A stretch of DNA of 20,399 bases, from assembly GCA_041485845.1 (NCBI GenBank), contig JBGPKH010000077.1, positions 1 to 20,399 on the forward strand. The letters run 5' to 3'. The notes under the pieces were generated by a model that was not told where the DNA came from, did no database searches, and saw only the letters and a program-made list of their open reading frames with translations. Every line of letters starts with the position of its first letter. Positions within the stretch are counted from its first letter, which is position 1. Shown one piece after another: positions 6,991 to 16,000 of this stretch. The translations under genes were made by a program, and so were the position numbers. Source of the DNA: OMOG01 sp041485845 (GTDB lineage: Bacteria; Acidobacteriota; Terriglobia; Bryobacterales; Bryobacteraceae).

Positions 6991-8074
6991 GTGGTGAGTT
7001 CCTTGCCTGTGCGCTCCAGATATTCGATCTCCCGCAGATATGCCTGGACGCCGGTCTTCCGTTCCAGCAGTTCCTTTTGAGTGGCGTTCCATAGATCATC
7101 GCACGTCGCGGCCGGTTCGAACTGTTCGCGGGTATACACCGGATCGCGAGGGTCGTCGCGATGCTTGGCGAGTGTCGCGCGGGCCCACTCCGGCAGTTCC
7201 TCCAGTCTGTCCACTCTCTTGGCATAACGCACGAAATTGAATGCCAGTTCCCGGCGGACCAGCAATTCCTCCAGAAATCATCGGCGATCAGCTTGTGTTC
7301 CGTGGCATGGCGGCGGACCGCCAGGGCCACCTCCAGCGGCGAAATGTAGCCGGCGGGCAGGTACGGGCTCAAGCCGGAGGTGCTGTGGGCCGACGGCTCG
7401 TTCTTGTCCCGGGAATAGCGATGCAGACGATCTTCGAGGAAGCGGCGAAGATAACGCTCGGCCTGGGCGCGGCCGCCGTGAAAGGTGGTCGACGGCCGGA
7501 CGGTATGGCCGATCTCCCGGGACTCCGCACGGGATCGAGGCGCGGGCGCCACGCACGGCCGTCGAACCCGCGCCGCTTCCGCGAGTTTGAGAAATTGCGG
7601 CAGCAGTTTGTGGATCTTCGGCCGGATCGAATACGCCGCATACGCCCGTTGCCCGATGCAACTGGCCGGCGCCACGCAACTGGAATCCACGGCGTCGCCT
7701 GTACGTCGAGAGCCGGGAGCGGCCCGGACAAGGCTTCCGGATAATCGTCTGTCACGACCGCCGCGGCGTCTGGAAGGAACGGGTGTTGGGACGGAGAGCT
7801 TCGAAAAACGCGGCCGGTTCCGAACTCGCGCAACGAGGCCGCGGTTTCCGGCGCGCCTTCCAGCAGAAAGGCGCGATGCCGCCCGTTGGCTTGCGGGCAG
7901 GTCCAGCCGAGGCTCTCGAAGACCAGCAGCGGAAGCCCCAGGCGATTTGCCAGTAAAGGCAAACAGCAAGGCGTGGTTCGACTCGGTAAGCCGCTGGTAG
8001 CGGAGCCAGTACAGAACATAACGGCGGTCTGGCCGAACCTCTGAATCGTTGCGCTTGCGGATGCGCTGTTCCAC
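6987..8074 (-). pseudogene. Class II CPD photolyase, frameshifted and C-truncated
   Basis: Three reading frames together spell a class II cyclobutane pyrimidine dimer photolyase. From GTG 8074: VRPDRRYVLYWLRYQRLTES...NHALLFA, then (next frame) LLANRLGLPLLVFESLGWT, FLLEGAPETAASLREFGTG and AAAVVTDDYP; back in the first frame RAYAAYSIRPKIHKLLPQFL, YLRRFLEDRLHRYSRDKNEP and TSGLSPYLPAGYISPLEVAL; then the third frame LVRRELAFNFVRYAKR, LPEWARATLAKHRDDPRDP and LWNATQKELL. Single-base shifts lie near 7955-7957 (extra base in an A run), between about 7645 and 7680 (missing base) and at 7271-7274 (missing base; TTC-CTG would restore the frame). The product also stops before the conserved GYMRMYWAKKILEW region and FAD-binding tail, about 100 residues short. 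The functional enzyme repairs UV dimers with light and FADH-; this copy should be inactive. Confidence 0.85.
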
Positions 8075-8106
8075 TACTCATCAGATTCGCATAGCCCGCA
8101 GGTACA

Positions 8107-9162
8107 ATGAATATCAGCATGAGGGCCTGGAACCGCGCCAAGCTGCTTTGGGGTTACCTGGCGCGCCGGGCCAGGCTCGGAGCGCTGCCCGTCGAGTACA
8201 TCGTCGAGACCACGGCCAAGTGTAATCTCTACTGCCCGATGTGCCCGCGGGAAACCCATAAGCAACCCAAAGCCGATATGACGGACGAGGTATTCGAACG
8301 TCTTGTGCGGCAAGCCGGGTCCACGGCGGAACACATGATGCTGATCGGTCTGGGGGAGCCCTTCATGGATCCGCAGATCTTCGAGCGCATCGAATTCTGC
8401 CACCGGCACAGCGTTTCCACCTTGCTCTCCACCAACGGCACGTTTCTCGACGAGCGCACCGCCGCCCGCGTTCTGGATTCCCCGCTGGAACAGATCACTT
8501 TGAGCTTCGACGGCGCCAGAAAGGAGACCTTCGAGTTCTACCGCAAGGGCGCCAAATTCGAAAAGGTGCGCGACAACTTCGTCCGCTTCGCCCGCATGAA
8601 ACACGAGCGCCGCTCCAGGCTGCAAGTGGTCGTGCAGATGGTACAGATGGAGGGCAACGCGTCGGAGGTGGACGAATTCCTGGCATTCTGGAGCGCTATC
8701 CCGGGCGTGGACCAGGTCCGCATCAAGGCCGACGAAACCAACCTGATGCGTCCCGACGCCGGGCATGCCGCCGCCGATTGGAAGCACCCGTGCCACTACC
8801 TGTGGCGCGGCGCGGTCTACGTCAAGCAGAACGGCGACGTGTATCCCTGCTGTCAGAGCTACATGCTGGACGGAGCGCCGTTGGGCAACCTCGAACAGCA
8901 GCCTCTCCTGGCGATTTGGGACTCGGAGGAGATGCAGCGCATGCGCCGGCTGCACGCTTCCGGCCGCAGCGGCGAAATCGATATCTGCTCCCGCTGCTGC
9001 ACGACTATTCCGCACCCGGCGCTGGTCACCGGCAGCCTCATTCTGCACGGGAAGACCGTCCGGCGGCTCCTGCCGATGGTCGAGCGGCTGACGTATCTTT
9101 CCAAACTGCCTGCCCGATTGTTGCGTCCGCCAAAGCGTCGCGCTCCCGAGCCGCGACCCTAA
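8107..9162 (+). CDS. Radical SAM protein with SPASM-like C-terminal domain
   Basis: The ATG at 8107 (weak AGG upstream; ATG 8119 is possible) gives 351 residues. VETTAKCNLYCPMCPR carries C39-x3-C43-x2-C46, which holds the radical SAM [4Fe-4S] cluster; LIGLGEPFMDP is the GGE-like SAM-binding motif, followed by LLSTNGTFLD and ITLSFDGA strands of the partial TIM barrel. C229, C248-C249 and C294/C297/C298 (HPCHYLW, GDVYPCCQS, ICSRCCT) form a SPASM-type auxiliary cluster region. Such enzymes modify peptides, proteins or small molecules by radical chemistry in the cytosol. A basic, proline-rich tail ends the protein. No precursor peptide gene is visible beside it, so the substrate is unknown. It is divergent from the photolyase remnant by 32 bp, and a 91-bp gap with no clear signal separates it from the permease. 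Confidence 0.88.
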   Translation: MNISMRAWNRAKLLWGYLARRARLGALPVEYIVETTAKCNLYCPMCPRETHKQPKADMTDEVFERLVRQAGSTAEHMMLIGLGEPFMDPQIFERIEFCHRHSVSTLLSTNGTFLDERTAARVLDSPLEQITLSFDGARKETFEFYRKGAKFEKVRDNFVRFARMKHERRSRLQVVVQMVQMEGNASEVDEFLAFWSAIPGVDQVRIKADETNLMRPDAGHAAADWKHPCHYLWRGAVYVKQNGDVYPCCQSYMLDGAPLGNLEQQPLLAIWDSEEMQRMRRLHASGRSGEIDICSRCCTTIPHPALVTGSLILHGKTVRRLLPMVERLTYLSKLPARLLRPPKRRAPEPRP

Positions 9163-9253
9163 AGCTGGAAGCCGGCATTCTTTGGGCAGATCGTGACAGC
9201 GTCCAGGCCCGCCTGCTTTGTAACTTTTTCCGCGCCGCGCAGTATAACCACCG

Positions 9254-11755
9254 ATGGCCGTCCTCCTGCAAGACCTGCGCTACGCCCTGCGGACTCTCCG
9301 GAAATCCCCCTTCTTCGCCTCGGTCGCCGTACTCTCCCTGGCGTTGGGAATCGGCGCGAATACCGCCATATTCACGCTCATCAATCAGTTGATCCTGCAA
9401 ATGCTCCCGGTGAAGCACCCGGAGGAGCTGGTGCTGTTGACCGCACGGGGCAATCACTACGGCAACAACACCGGCGGCAACGCCATCTCCTATCCCATGT
9501 ACCAGGACTTCCGCGACAAGAATCGGGTCTTCAGCGCCATGTTCTGCCGCTACGGCATGACCATGAGCCTGAGCTCGGAGGGAAGAACGGAAATCGTCGC
9601 CGGGGAATTGGTCTCCGGCAATTATTTTCCGGTGCTGGGCGTGGGCGCCGCGCTGGGGCGCGTGTTCACGGCCTCGGACGACCTCCACCAGGGCGGCCAT
9701 CCGCTGGCGATCTTGAGCTACGGCTACTGGAAGACGCGGTTTGCCGCGGACCCCGGCGTGATCGGCCGGCGGATCGCCGTCAACGGCTATCCACTGACCA
9801 TCGCCGGAGTGAGCCAGGACGGATTCGATGGCGTGGAGGCCGGCTACTCGCCGCAGATCCGCGTCCCTATGATGATGAAGAAGGAAATGACGCCCGGCCC
9901 ATGGTACAGCCTGAACGACCGCCGCAGCCGCTTCGTGCAGGCCTTTGGCCGCCTCAAGCCGGGTATGACGCTGGAGACCGCCAAGGCGGGGCTGCAGCCG
10001 CTGTTTCACCAGATCCTCGAAATGGAAGTGCAGGACAAGGAGTTCGCCACCGCCAGCCAGAACATGAAACAGCAGTTCCTGAAAATGTGGATGAACTTAT
10101 TGCCCGCCTCCAAAGGACGTTCCGATCTGCGCCGCCAATTCGCCAACCCGCTGTGGGCCCTGATGGCGATCGTGGGGCTGGTGCTTCTGATCGCCTGCTC
10201 GAACGTGGCCAACCTGCTGGTCGCGCGCGCCACCGCCCGGCAAAAGGAGGTCGCGGTCCGCCTCGCCATGGGCGCCAGCCGCGGCCGTCTGATCTGCCAA
10301 TTGCTCAAGGAGAGTCTGCTGCTCTCCATGGCCGGCGGCGCCGCCGGACTGGGCCTGGCGGTGCTGATGGACAGGGAGCTCATCGGTTTTCTCCCGGCGG
10401 GTGTGATACCGCTTCACCTCGCGAGCGCCCCGGATGCCCGCGTCCTGGGATTCACCCTGGCGGTGTCGGTGCTCACCGGCTTGATCTTCGGACTGGCGCC
10501 GGCGATCCAATCGACGCGCCCGGACCTGGCCGGGACGCTGAAGGATCAGGCCGGCTCGGTAGTGGGCGGAACGTCCGTGGGACTGCGTCAGACCCTCGTG
10601 GTTCTGCAAGTGGCTCTCTCGCTGTTGCTGCTGATTGGAGCGGGTCTTTTCATCCAGAGCCTGCGCAACCTGAAGGACCTCAATCCGGGATTCCAAACCC
10701 AAGACCTGGCGACCTTTTCGCTCGACCCGACTCTCAACGGCTACAAGCCCGAGCGCAGCCTGCAGTTCTACCGGCAACTGGTCGAACGCCTGTCCGGACT
10801 GGGGGGCGTAACATCGGCCGCACTGGCCGTCATTCCCGTGCTGGACGACAACGAGTGGGATAGTTCCGTGACCGTCGAGGGCTATACCTCCAAGCAGGGT
10901 CCGAGCGCTCAGCCGCACATGCAATTCGTGACGCCGGCCTTCTTCGAGACCTTGGGAATCCCGATTCTGGTCGGCAGGGATTTCAGTTTGCGGGACGAAG
11001 AAGGCGCCTCGAAGGTGGCCATCGTCAACGAGAAATTCGCCAAGCGTTATTTCGAAAGCGGAAGCCCCATCGGCCGCCACGTTGGAATGGGCGGCAATCC
11101 CGGGACCAAAACCGACATCGAGATCGTGGGCGTGGTCAAGGACACGAAGTACGAGAACATGCGCCAGGAAGTGCCTTACGAACTGTATCGCCCCTACCAG
11201 CAGGTGGGCTTCGTGACCGGCATGTCCGCTTATGTGCGCACGCGCGGAGAGCCTGCGAGCCTGTTCTCCGCGTTGCGGCAGACGGTGCGGGAAGTGGATT
11301 CGAGCGTGCCGGTATTCGGAATGCGCACGCTGGAGCAGCAGGTGGACAAGTCGCTGGTGACCGAGCGCATGCTGGCAACGCTCTCGACCGTCTTCGGCTG
11401 TCTGGCGACCGTCCTGGCCGGCGTAGGTTTGTATGGCGTCATGTCCTACCTGGTGGCCCGGCGCACGCGGGAGATCGGAATCCGCATGGCGCTGGGGGCC
11501 GGCCGGGGAACGGTGGTATGGCTGGTGATGCGGGAAGTCCTGCGCCTGGCGGCCGTGGGAGTAGCGATTGGAGTGCCTTCGGCATGGGCGCTCACCAGGC
11601 TGGTGGAAACCCAGTTATTCGGCATCCAGGCGGCCGACCCCACAACCATGGCGCTCTCTGCTCTGGGCATCGCGCCGGTGGCGGCGATAGCCGGCTATCT
11701 CCCGGCCCGGAGAGCCACGGGAATAGATCCGATGCGCGCTTTGCGATGGGAGTAG
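9254..11755 (+). CDS. Orphan MacB/FtsX-type ABC transporter permease (ADOP-like)
   Basis: The 833-residue protein begins MAVLLQDLRYALRTLRKSPF, the usual start of the acidobacterial duplicated permease family, with a first membrane helix at about 21-43 (ASVAVLSLALGIGANTAIFT). A periplasmic MacB_PCD domain follows, then an FtsX domain with three helices at about 290-420 (ALMAIVGLVLLIACSNVANL; MGASRGRLICQLLKESLL). The unit is then repeated: a helix near 445-465 (VVLQVALSLLLLIGAGLFIQ), a second periplasmic domain and a terminal FtsX domain (MALGAGRGTVVWLVMREVL ... YLPARRATGIDPMRALRWE). The duplication gives about eight helices in one chain. No ATPase gene is adjacent, so it must borrow one or work as an orphan. 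MacB relatives act as mechanotransmission exporters; the substrate here is unknown. Confidence 0.92.
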   Translation: MAVLLQDLRYALRTLRKSPFFASVAVLSLALGIGANTAIFTLINQLILQMLPVKHPEELVLLTARGNHYGNNTGGNAISYPMYQDFRDKNRVFSAMFCRYGMTMSLSSEGRTEIVAGELVSGNYFPVLGVGAALGRVFTASDDLHQGGHPLAILSYGYWKTRFAADPGVIGRRIAVNGYPLTIAGVSQDGFDGVEAGYSPQIRVPMMMKKEMTPGPWYSLNDRRSRFVQAFGRLKPGMTLETAKAGLQPLFHQILEMEVQDKEFATASQNMKQQFLKMWMNLLPASKGRSDLRRQFANPLWALMAIVGLVLLIACSNVANLLVARATARQKEVAVRLAMGASRGRLICQLLKESLLLSMAGGAAGLGLAVLMDRELIGFLPAGVIPLHLASAPDARVLGFTLAVSVLTGLIFGLAPAIQSTRPDLAGTLKDQAGSVVGGTSVGLRQTLVVLQVALSLLLLIGAGLFIQSLRNLKDLNPGFQTQDLATFSLDPTLNGYKPERSLQFYRQLVERLSGLGGVTSAALAVIPVLDDNEWDSSVTVEGYTSKQGPSAQPHMQFVTPAFFETLGIPILVGRDFSLRDEEGASKVAIVNEKFAKRYFESGSPIGRHVGMGGNPGTKTDIEIVGVVKDTKYENMRQEVPYELYRPYQQVGFVTGMSAYVRTRGEPASLFSALRQTVREVDSSVPVFGMRTLEQQVDKSLVTERMLATLSTVFGCLATVLAGVGLYGVMSYLVARRTREIGIRMALGAGRGTVVWLVMREVLRLAAVGVAIGVPSAWALTRLVETQLFGIQAADPTTMALSALGIAPVAAIAGYLPARRATGIDPMRALRWE

Positions 11756-11821
11756 GAAGAGCCCACGGCGCGAGCCTCGTGTTACCCCGTATCCGCATCT
11801 ATTCCCATGGAAGGAATCCAA

Positions 11822-12280
11822 ATGCCGGAATGCAAGCTCGAGTACCTCTTTACATTCTCTGCCGTCCTGAAGTTGCCGCCCGAAGTGATTGGGCCCGTTC
11901 CCGAAGGCATCCGCGCGAACTTTTACTTGGCCGGAGGAGTCATCGACGGCCCTCGCTTTCGGGGAAAAGTGTTGCCCGCCGGAGCCGACTACTTGCTGCT
12001 TCGGCGCGACGGAATCGGCCTCCTCGACGTCCGCGCCACTTTTGAGAGCCACGACAGCGCTTTGATTTACGCGCCTTACACCGGCATCCTGGATGCCTGC
12101 CCGGACGGATATGAACGATTCCTGCGCAACGATTTGCCGGCCAAGCTGCCGCTCCGCATTGCGCCGCGCTTCCAGACCGCTCACCCCGAATATGCCTGGA
12201 TGAATCGGCCGCAGTGCTACGGCGCCGGCGAAGCCGATCTCGCCCTGAATCGCGCCACCTACGATATCTACGCGGCGTGA
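11822..12280 (+). CDS. DUF3237 domain protein
   Basis: ATG at 11822 is preferred over the in-frame ATG at 11807 because AAGGA lies about 7 bases before it, giving MPECKLEYLFTFSAVLKLPP and 152 residues, close to the family's usual size. The pattern EYLFTFSAVL ... GVIDGPRFRGKVLPAGADYL ... DVRATFESHDSALIYAPYTG is typical of DUF3237, a small beta-barrel family of unknown function. There is no signal peptide or membrane helix. It lies 66 bp after the permease on the same strand and is convergent with adk, 44 bp apart. A shared transcript with the permease is possible but not shown. Confidence 0.85.
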   Translation: MPECKLEYLFTFSAVLKLPPEVIGPVPEGIRANFYLAGGVIDGPRFRGKVLPAGADYLLLRRDGIGLLDVRATFESHDSALIYAPYTGILDACPDGYERFLRNDLPAKLPLRIAPRFQTAHPEYAWMNRPQCYGAGEADLALNRATYDIYAA

Positions 12281-12324
12281 TAGGGACGCTTCTCCTCCCG
12301 CACCCATTGGAGACGGCCGCGGTC

Positions 12325-12996
12325 CTACCTGGCGCACTCCATGCGCGCCTGCAAAGCCGCGACTACCGTGCGCTCGACCGCCTGCGCCACCGGCTCCGGC
12401 GCCGCGCCGCCATCCACCGTGCGGACCACGCACTCCCCGTACCACTTCAGAATCGGGTCCGTCAGTTCCCGATACGCGCGCAGGCGGTCGCGGATCACCG
12501 GTTCGCGATCGTCTTCCCGCGTGAGCAATGCCGCCCCGTCGTCGTCGCATCGATCCGCGGTCCGCGGCGGTTGCGAGACCAAATTGTAGGTGCGCAGGCA
12601 CTGCGGGCACTGCCGGCGGGCGGTCAGCCGGGCCACCAGTGGACTGTCGGGCACATCCAGGTGGACCACGATGGGATCGGGCAGCCGTCTCTGCTGGAGC
12701 AAGCGGGCAAAGTGCCTGGCCTGCGGCACGGTTCGCGGGTAGCCATCCAGCAGGAAGCCCTTGGCGCAATCCGCCCGGCCGATCCGGTGGGCCACGATCC
12801 CGTTGACGATCTCGTCGCCCACCATGCCGCCCGATCTCAGAATCGAGAACGCCAAATTCCCCAATTCCGTGCCGGCTTTGCACTCGGCGCGGAACATCTC
12901 TCCGGTGGAAATGGCGGGAACCTGGAACCGCTCCGCAAGGAAAGCGGCTTGCGTGCCCTTGCCGCACCCGGGCGGACCGAATATCAGGATAATCAT
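12325..12996 (-). CDS. adk: Adenylate kinase, zinc-LID type
   Basis: The 223-residue protein catalyses ATP + AMP = 2 ADP. The ATG at 12996 is fixed because the P-loop (GPPGCGKGT, residues 7-15) follows at once. STGEMFRAE is the AMP-binding segment, GFLLDGYPRT (about 80-89) the family signature, and the LID carries C130-x2-C133 ... C150-x2-D153, a zinc-binding set of the C-C-C-D kind. The C-terminal RLRAYRELTDPILKWY is standard. The only Shine-Dalgarno-like sequence (AAGG) is one base from the ATG, too close to work, while a good promoter just upstream predicts a leaderless mRNA. adk often sits in the ribosomal-protein cluster near secY; here it stands alone beside the efflux operon, so it could be a second copy. 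Confidence 0.92.
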   Translation of the reverse strand: MIILIFGPPGCGKGTQAAFLAERFQVPAISTGEMFRAECKAGTELGNLAFSILRSGGMVGDEIVNGIVAHRIGRADCAKGFLLDGYPRTVPQARHFARLLQQRRLPDPIVVHLDVPDSPLVARLTARRQCPQCLRTYNLVSQPPRTADRCDDDGAALLTREDDREPVIRDRLRAYRELTDPILKWYGECVVRTVDGGAAPEPVAQAVERTVVAALQARMECAR

Positions 12997-13003
12997 ACCT
13001 TAA

Positions 13004-13031
13004 ATTATCTATATGGTACGCGGCTCGTCAA
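13004..13031 (-). promoter_or_regulatory. Promoter of adk, predicting a leaderless mRNA
   Basis: Read leftward, TTGACG (13031-13026) and GATAAT (13009-13004) are 16 bp apart, five of six bases matching consensus in each box. Seven bases separate the -10 box from the adk ATG, so transcription should start at or within a few bases of the start codon. Confidence 0.65.
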
Positions 13032-13053
13032 GTAGCCTTGTCCCATCGCAGTG

Positions 13054-13067
13054 GTAGGGCCCCCTAC
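13054..13067. terminator. Possible weak hairpin at the end of the pump gene
   Basis: GTAGGG / CCCTAC (13054-13059 and 13062-13067) forms a short GC-rich hairpin over the stop codon of the leftward pump gene. No T run follows, so an intrinsic terminator is uncertain. It would separate the efflux operon from adk. Confidence 0.3.
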
Positions 13068-16000
13068 TCTTGCGGGTCGAAGTGCGCGTGGGCTTGGGGT
13101 TCCGGCAGCACATCCCGATCGGAGGCCACCCATACATAGAGCGTGGGCAGCAGAAAGATTCCGAGGATCAGCGCCGCCACCAGCCCGCCTACGATCACGA
13201 TGGCGAACGGCCGCTGCGAATCGGAGCCGATCCCGCGCGAAAGCGCGGCCGGCAGCAGTCCAAAGCTCGCCACCAGCATGGTCATCATGATGGGGCGCAG
13301 CCTCTCGACCGATCCGTCGACGGCGGCATTTTCCCTGGTTTGACCGCGCGCGCGAAGCTGGTTGATGTACTCCAGCATGATCACGCCGGTCTGCACCGCC
13401 ACGCCGAACAGAGCCAGGAATCCGACCCCCGACGAGACGCTGAAGTGCGTGTGGGTGAACAGCAGCGCGAGCAATCCGCCAATCGGCGCCATCGCCACGT
13501 TGGCCAGAATCAGCCCCACCCACTTGAAGGACTTGAACATCGCGTAGAGGATCATGCAGATCGCCAGAATGGTGAGCGGCAGCACGATCAGGAGCCTCTT
13601 CGACGACCGCTTCTGGCTCTCGTATTCGCCGGCCCAATCGATGTGGTACCCGGGTGGAAGTTTGACTTGCCGGCCGACCTTGGCCATGGCCTCCTCCACC
13701 GTGCTGCCGAGGTCGCGGACCGGGATGCTGTACTTGATGGCCACGTAGCGCGAGTTGCCTTCGCGATAGATCCCGGATGCGCCGTCCAGCACATCCACTT
13801 TGCACAGTTGCGCCAACGACACGCGCTCTCCACCGGGGGCCACCAGGCGGATCCTTTCGATGGCCTCCCTGGTGTTGCGGTACGGCGCCAGGTAGCGAAC
13901 CATGAGGTCGTAGCGCTGCTCGCCTTGCAGCACCTGGCTGACCGCTTTCCCGCCCACGGCGGTCTCGATGGCGTCCTGCACATCGGCCACGTTGATGCCG
14001 TAGCGTGCGGCCCGCTGCCGATCTACGGCGAACTCCAGGTTGGGCTGTCCGATCACGCGAAACAGGCCGAGATCGGCGACCCCGGGAACGGTGTGCATCA
14101 CGCGGACGATCTCATCGCCCTTGCTTTCGAGGGTCTTCAGGTCGTCGCCGTAGATTTTGATAGCGAGTTGGCCTTTGACTCCGCTCACCGCTTCCTCCAT
14201 GTTGTCCGCAATGGGCTGCGAGAAATTCCAGAGCGCCCCCGGGATCTTCTCCAACTCGCGGTCCATGGCGGCGATGAGCGCCTCCTTGTCCTGTTGAAAA
14301 ACCGGCCGCCATTCGGCTTTCGGCTTGAGATCCACGAAGTATTCGGTGTTGAAAAAACCTGTGGTGTCGGTTCCGTCGTCGGGACGCCCGATGTGACTCA
14401 CCACCTGAGTTACTTCCGGGAAAGACGCCAGGATCACGCGCGCCTGGTCCATGACGCGCGAGCCCTCGGTGGGCCCGGTGCTGGGCGCCAGGGTGGCGCG
14501 AGCCCAGATCGCACCCTCATCCAGGTGCGGCAGAAACTCGGAGCCGATGACCCCGCTCGCCGTGAGCCACCCCGAGAGTGCGATCGCGCCGAGGCATGCT
14601 GCGATCGTCACCCATCGGAAGCGGATCGCCGCGTGAAGCGATTGGCGATAGGCCGTCGTGATCCACACCATCGCGGGGTTGCGCCACTCCCGGACGTGCT
14701 TGCCGAATACATAACTGGAAAGCACGGGCGCGATCAACATCGAAAAGAGGAGGGAGCCCAGAAGGGCGAACGACACGGTCCACGCCATGGGCTTGAACAG
14801 GCGGCCTTCCACGGCCTGGAGGGTGAAGATCGGCAGGTACGCAGTAATAATGATGCCGATCGAATAGAACACCGGCCGCTGCACTTCGTGCGCAGCCTCG
14901 CGGATAGGCCCCAGGGCGGATCCCGCGTCCCGGTCTCTCCGGCCGAGGTAGCGTACGATGTTCTCGACCATGACCACGGCGCCCTCCACCACCATGCCGA
15001 AATCCAGAGCGCCGAGCGACAGCAGATTCGCCGGAATGTGATTCAGGTTGAGACAGATCGACGCGAACAGCAGCGAGAACGGGATGGTGAGCGCCACGAT
15101 GAAGGCGCCGCGGGCGTTCCCGAGAAACAGGAAGAGGATGAGCGCCACCAGCAGGATACCCTCGACCAGGTTGTGGAGCACGGTGTGGGTGGTCAGTTCC
15201 AGAAGATTGCTGCGGTCGAGGAACGGAACGACTTTCACGCCGGGAGGAAGGATGTGTTCGTTGAGTTCCTTGACCTTGTCATGAATGGCCGCGAGGGTGG
15301 CGTCGGAATCGGCGCCTTTCCGCAGCAGCACGATGCCCGCGATGACATCGCCATTGTCGACGATGCGGCCGTCGGCCCTATGGATTGCCTTCCCCACCTT
15401 GCCCAGGCGGATTCTGGGGCCTTGCGCCACGGTTCCGATGTCGCGCACGTGAATGGCTGTCCCATTCTGCGCCTTGATCACCGTGTCTTCAATGTCGTGG
15501 ATGTTGCGGATCAGCCCCACCGCGCGCACGTTGATCTGCTGCAATCCCGCTTCCACGAAACTGCCGCCGGCGTTGACATTATTGTTGGCAAGTTGCTGTT
15601 CCACCTGGCCCATGCTCACGCCGTAGGCCACCAGCTTTTCCGGATCGACGCGGAGCTGGTATTCGCGAGTGATGCCCCCGAAGCTGACCACGTCCGCTAC
15701 GTTGGGCACCGACTTGAACTGCTTTTCGAGCGTCCAGTCCTCGAGCGACTTCAGGTCCATCAAGTCGATATTCGGATTGGCGCTCCGCAGCGTGTACCAA
15801 TAGATCTGGCCCACCGGGCTGTAGTCGGCGCCGATTTGCGGCTGGAGGCCGGTGGGCAGTTCCACCTGCGAAAGCCGCTCCAGCACCTTCTGGCGGTTCC
15901 AGTCGTTGTTCGATTCGTCGTCGAAGATCAACATCAGGCTGGAGATTCCGAACAGTGACGTGGAACGCAGGTGTTGCAGGTGAGGAATCCCGTTCATCAC

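Noticed and set aside
8074..9048. Leftward open frame antisense to the radical SAM gene
   Set aside because: The radical SAM frame carries all cluster cysteines; the antisense product has no motif.
9193..10863. A 556-codon open frame overlapping the permease in another frame
   Set aside because: The translation is Arg/Gly/Pro-rich low-complexity sequence without domains; the permease frame is certain from its FtsX motifs.
13070..15958. A 962-codon open frame antisense to the efflux pump gene
   Set aside because: It mirrors the codon bias of the well-supported pump on the other strand, has no recognisable domain and shows the His/Arg/Gln/Asp-rich composition of antisense GC-rich frames.
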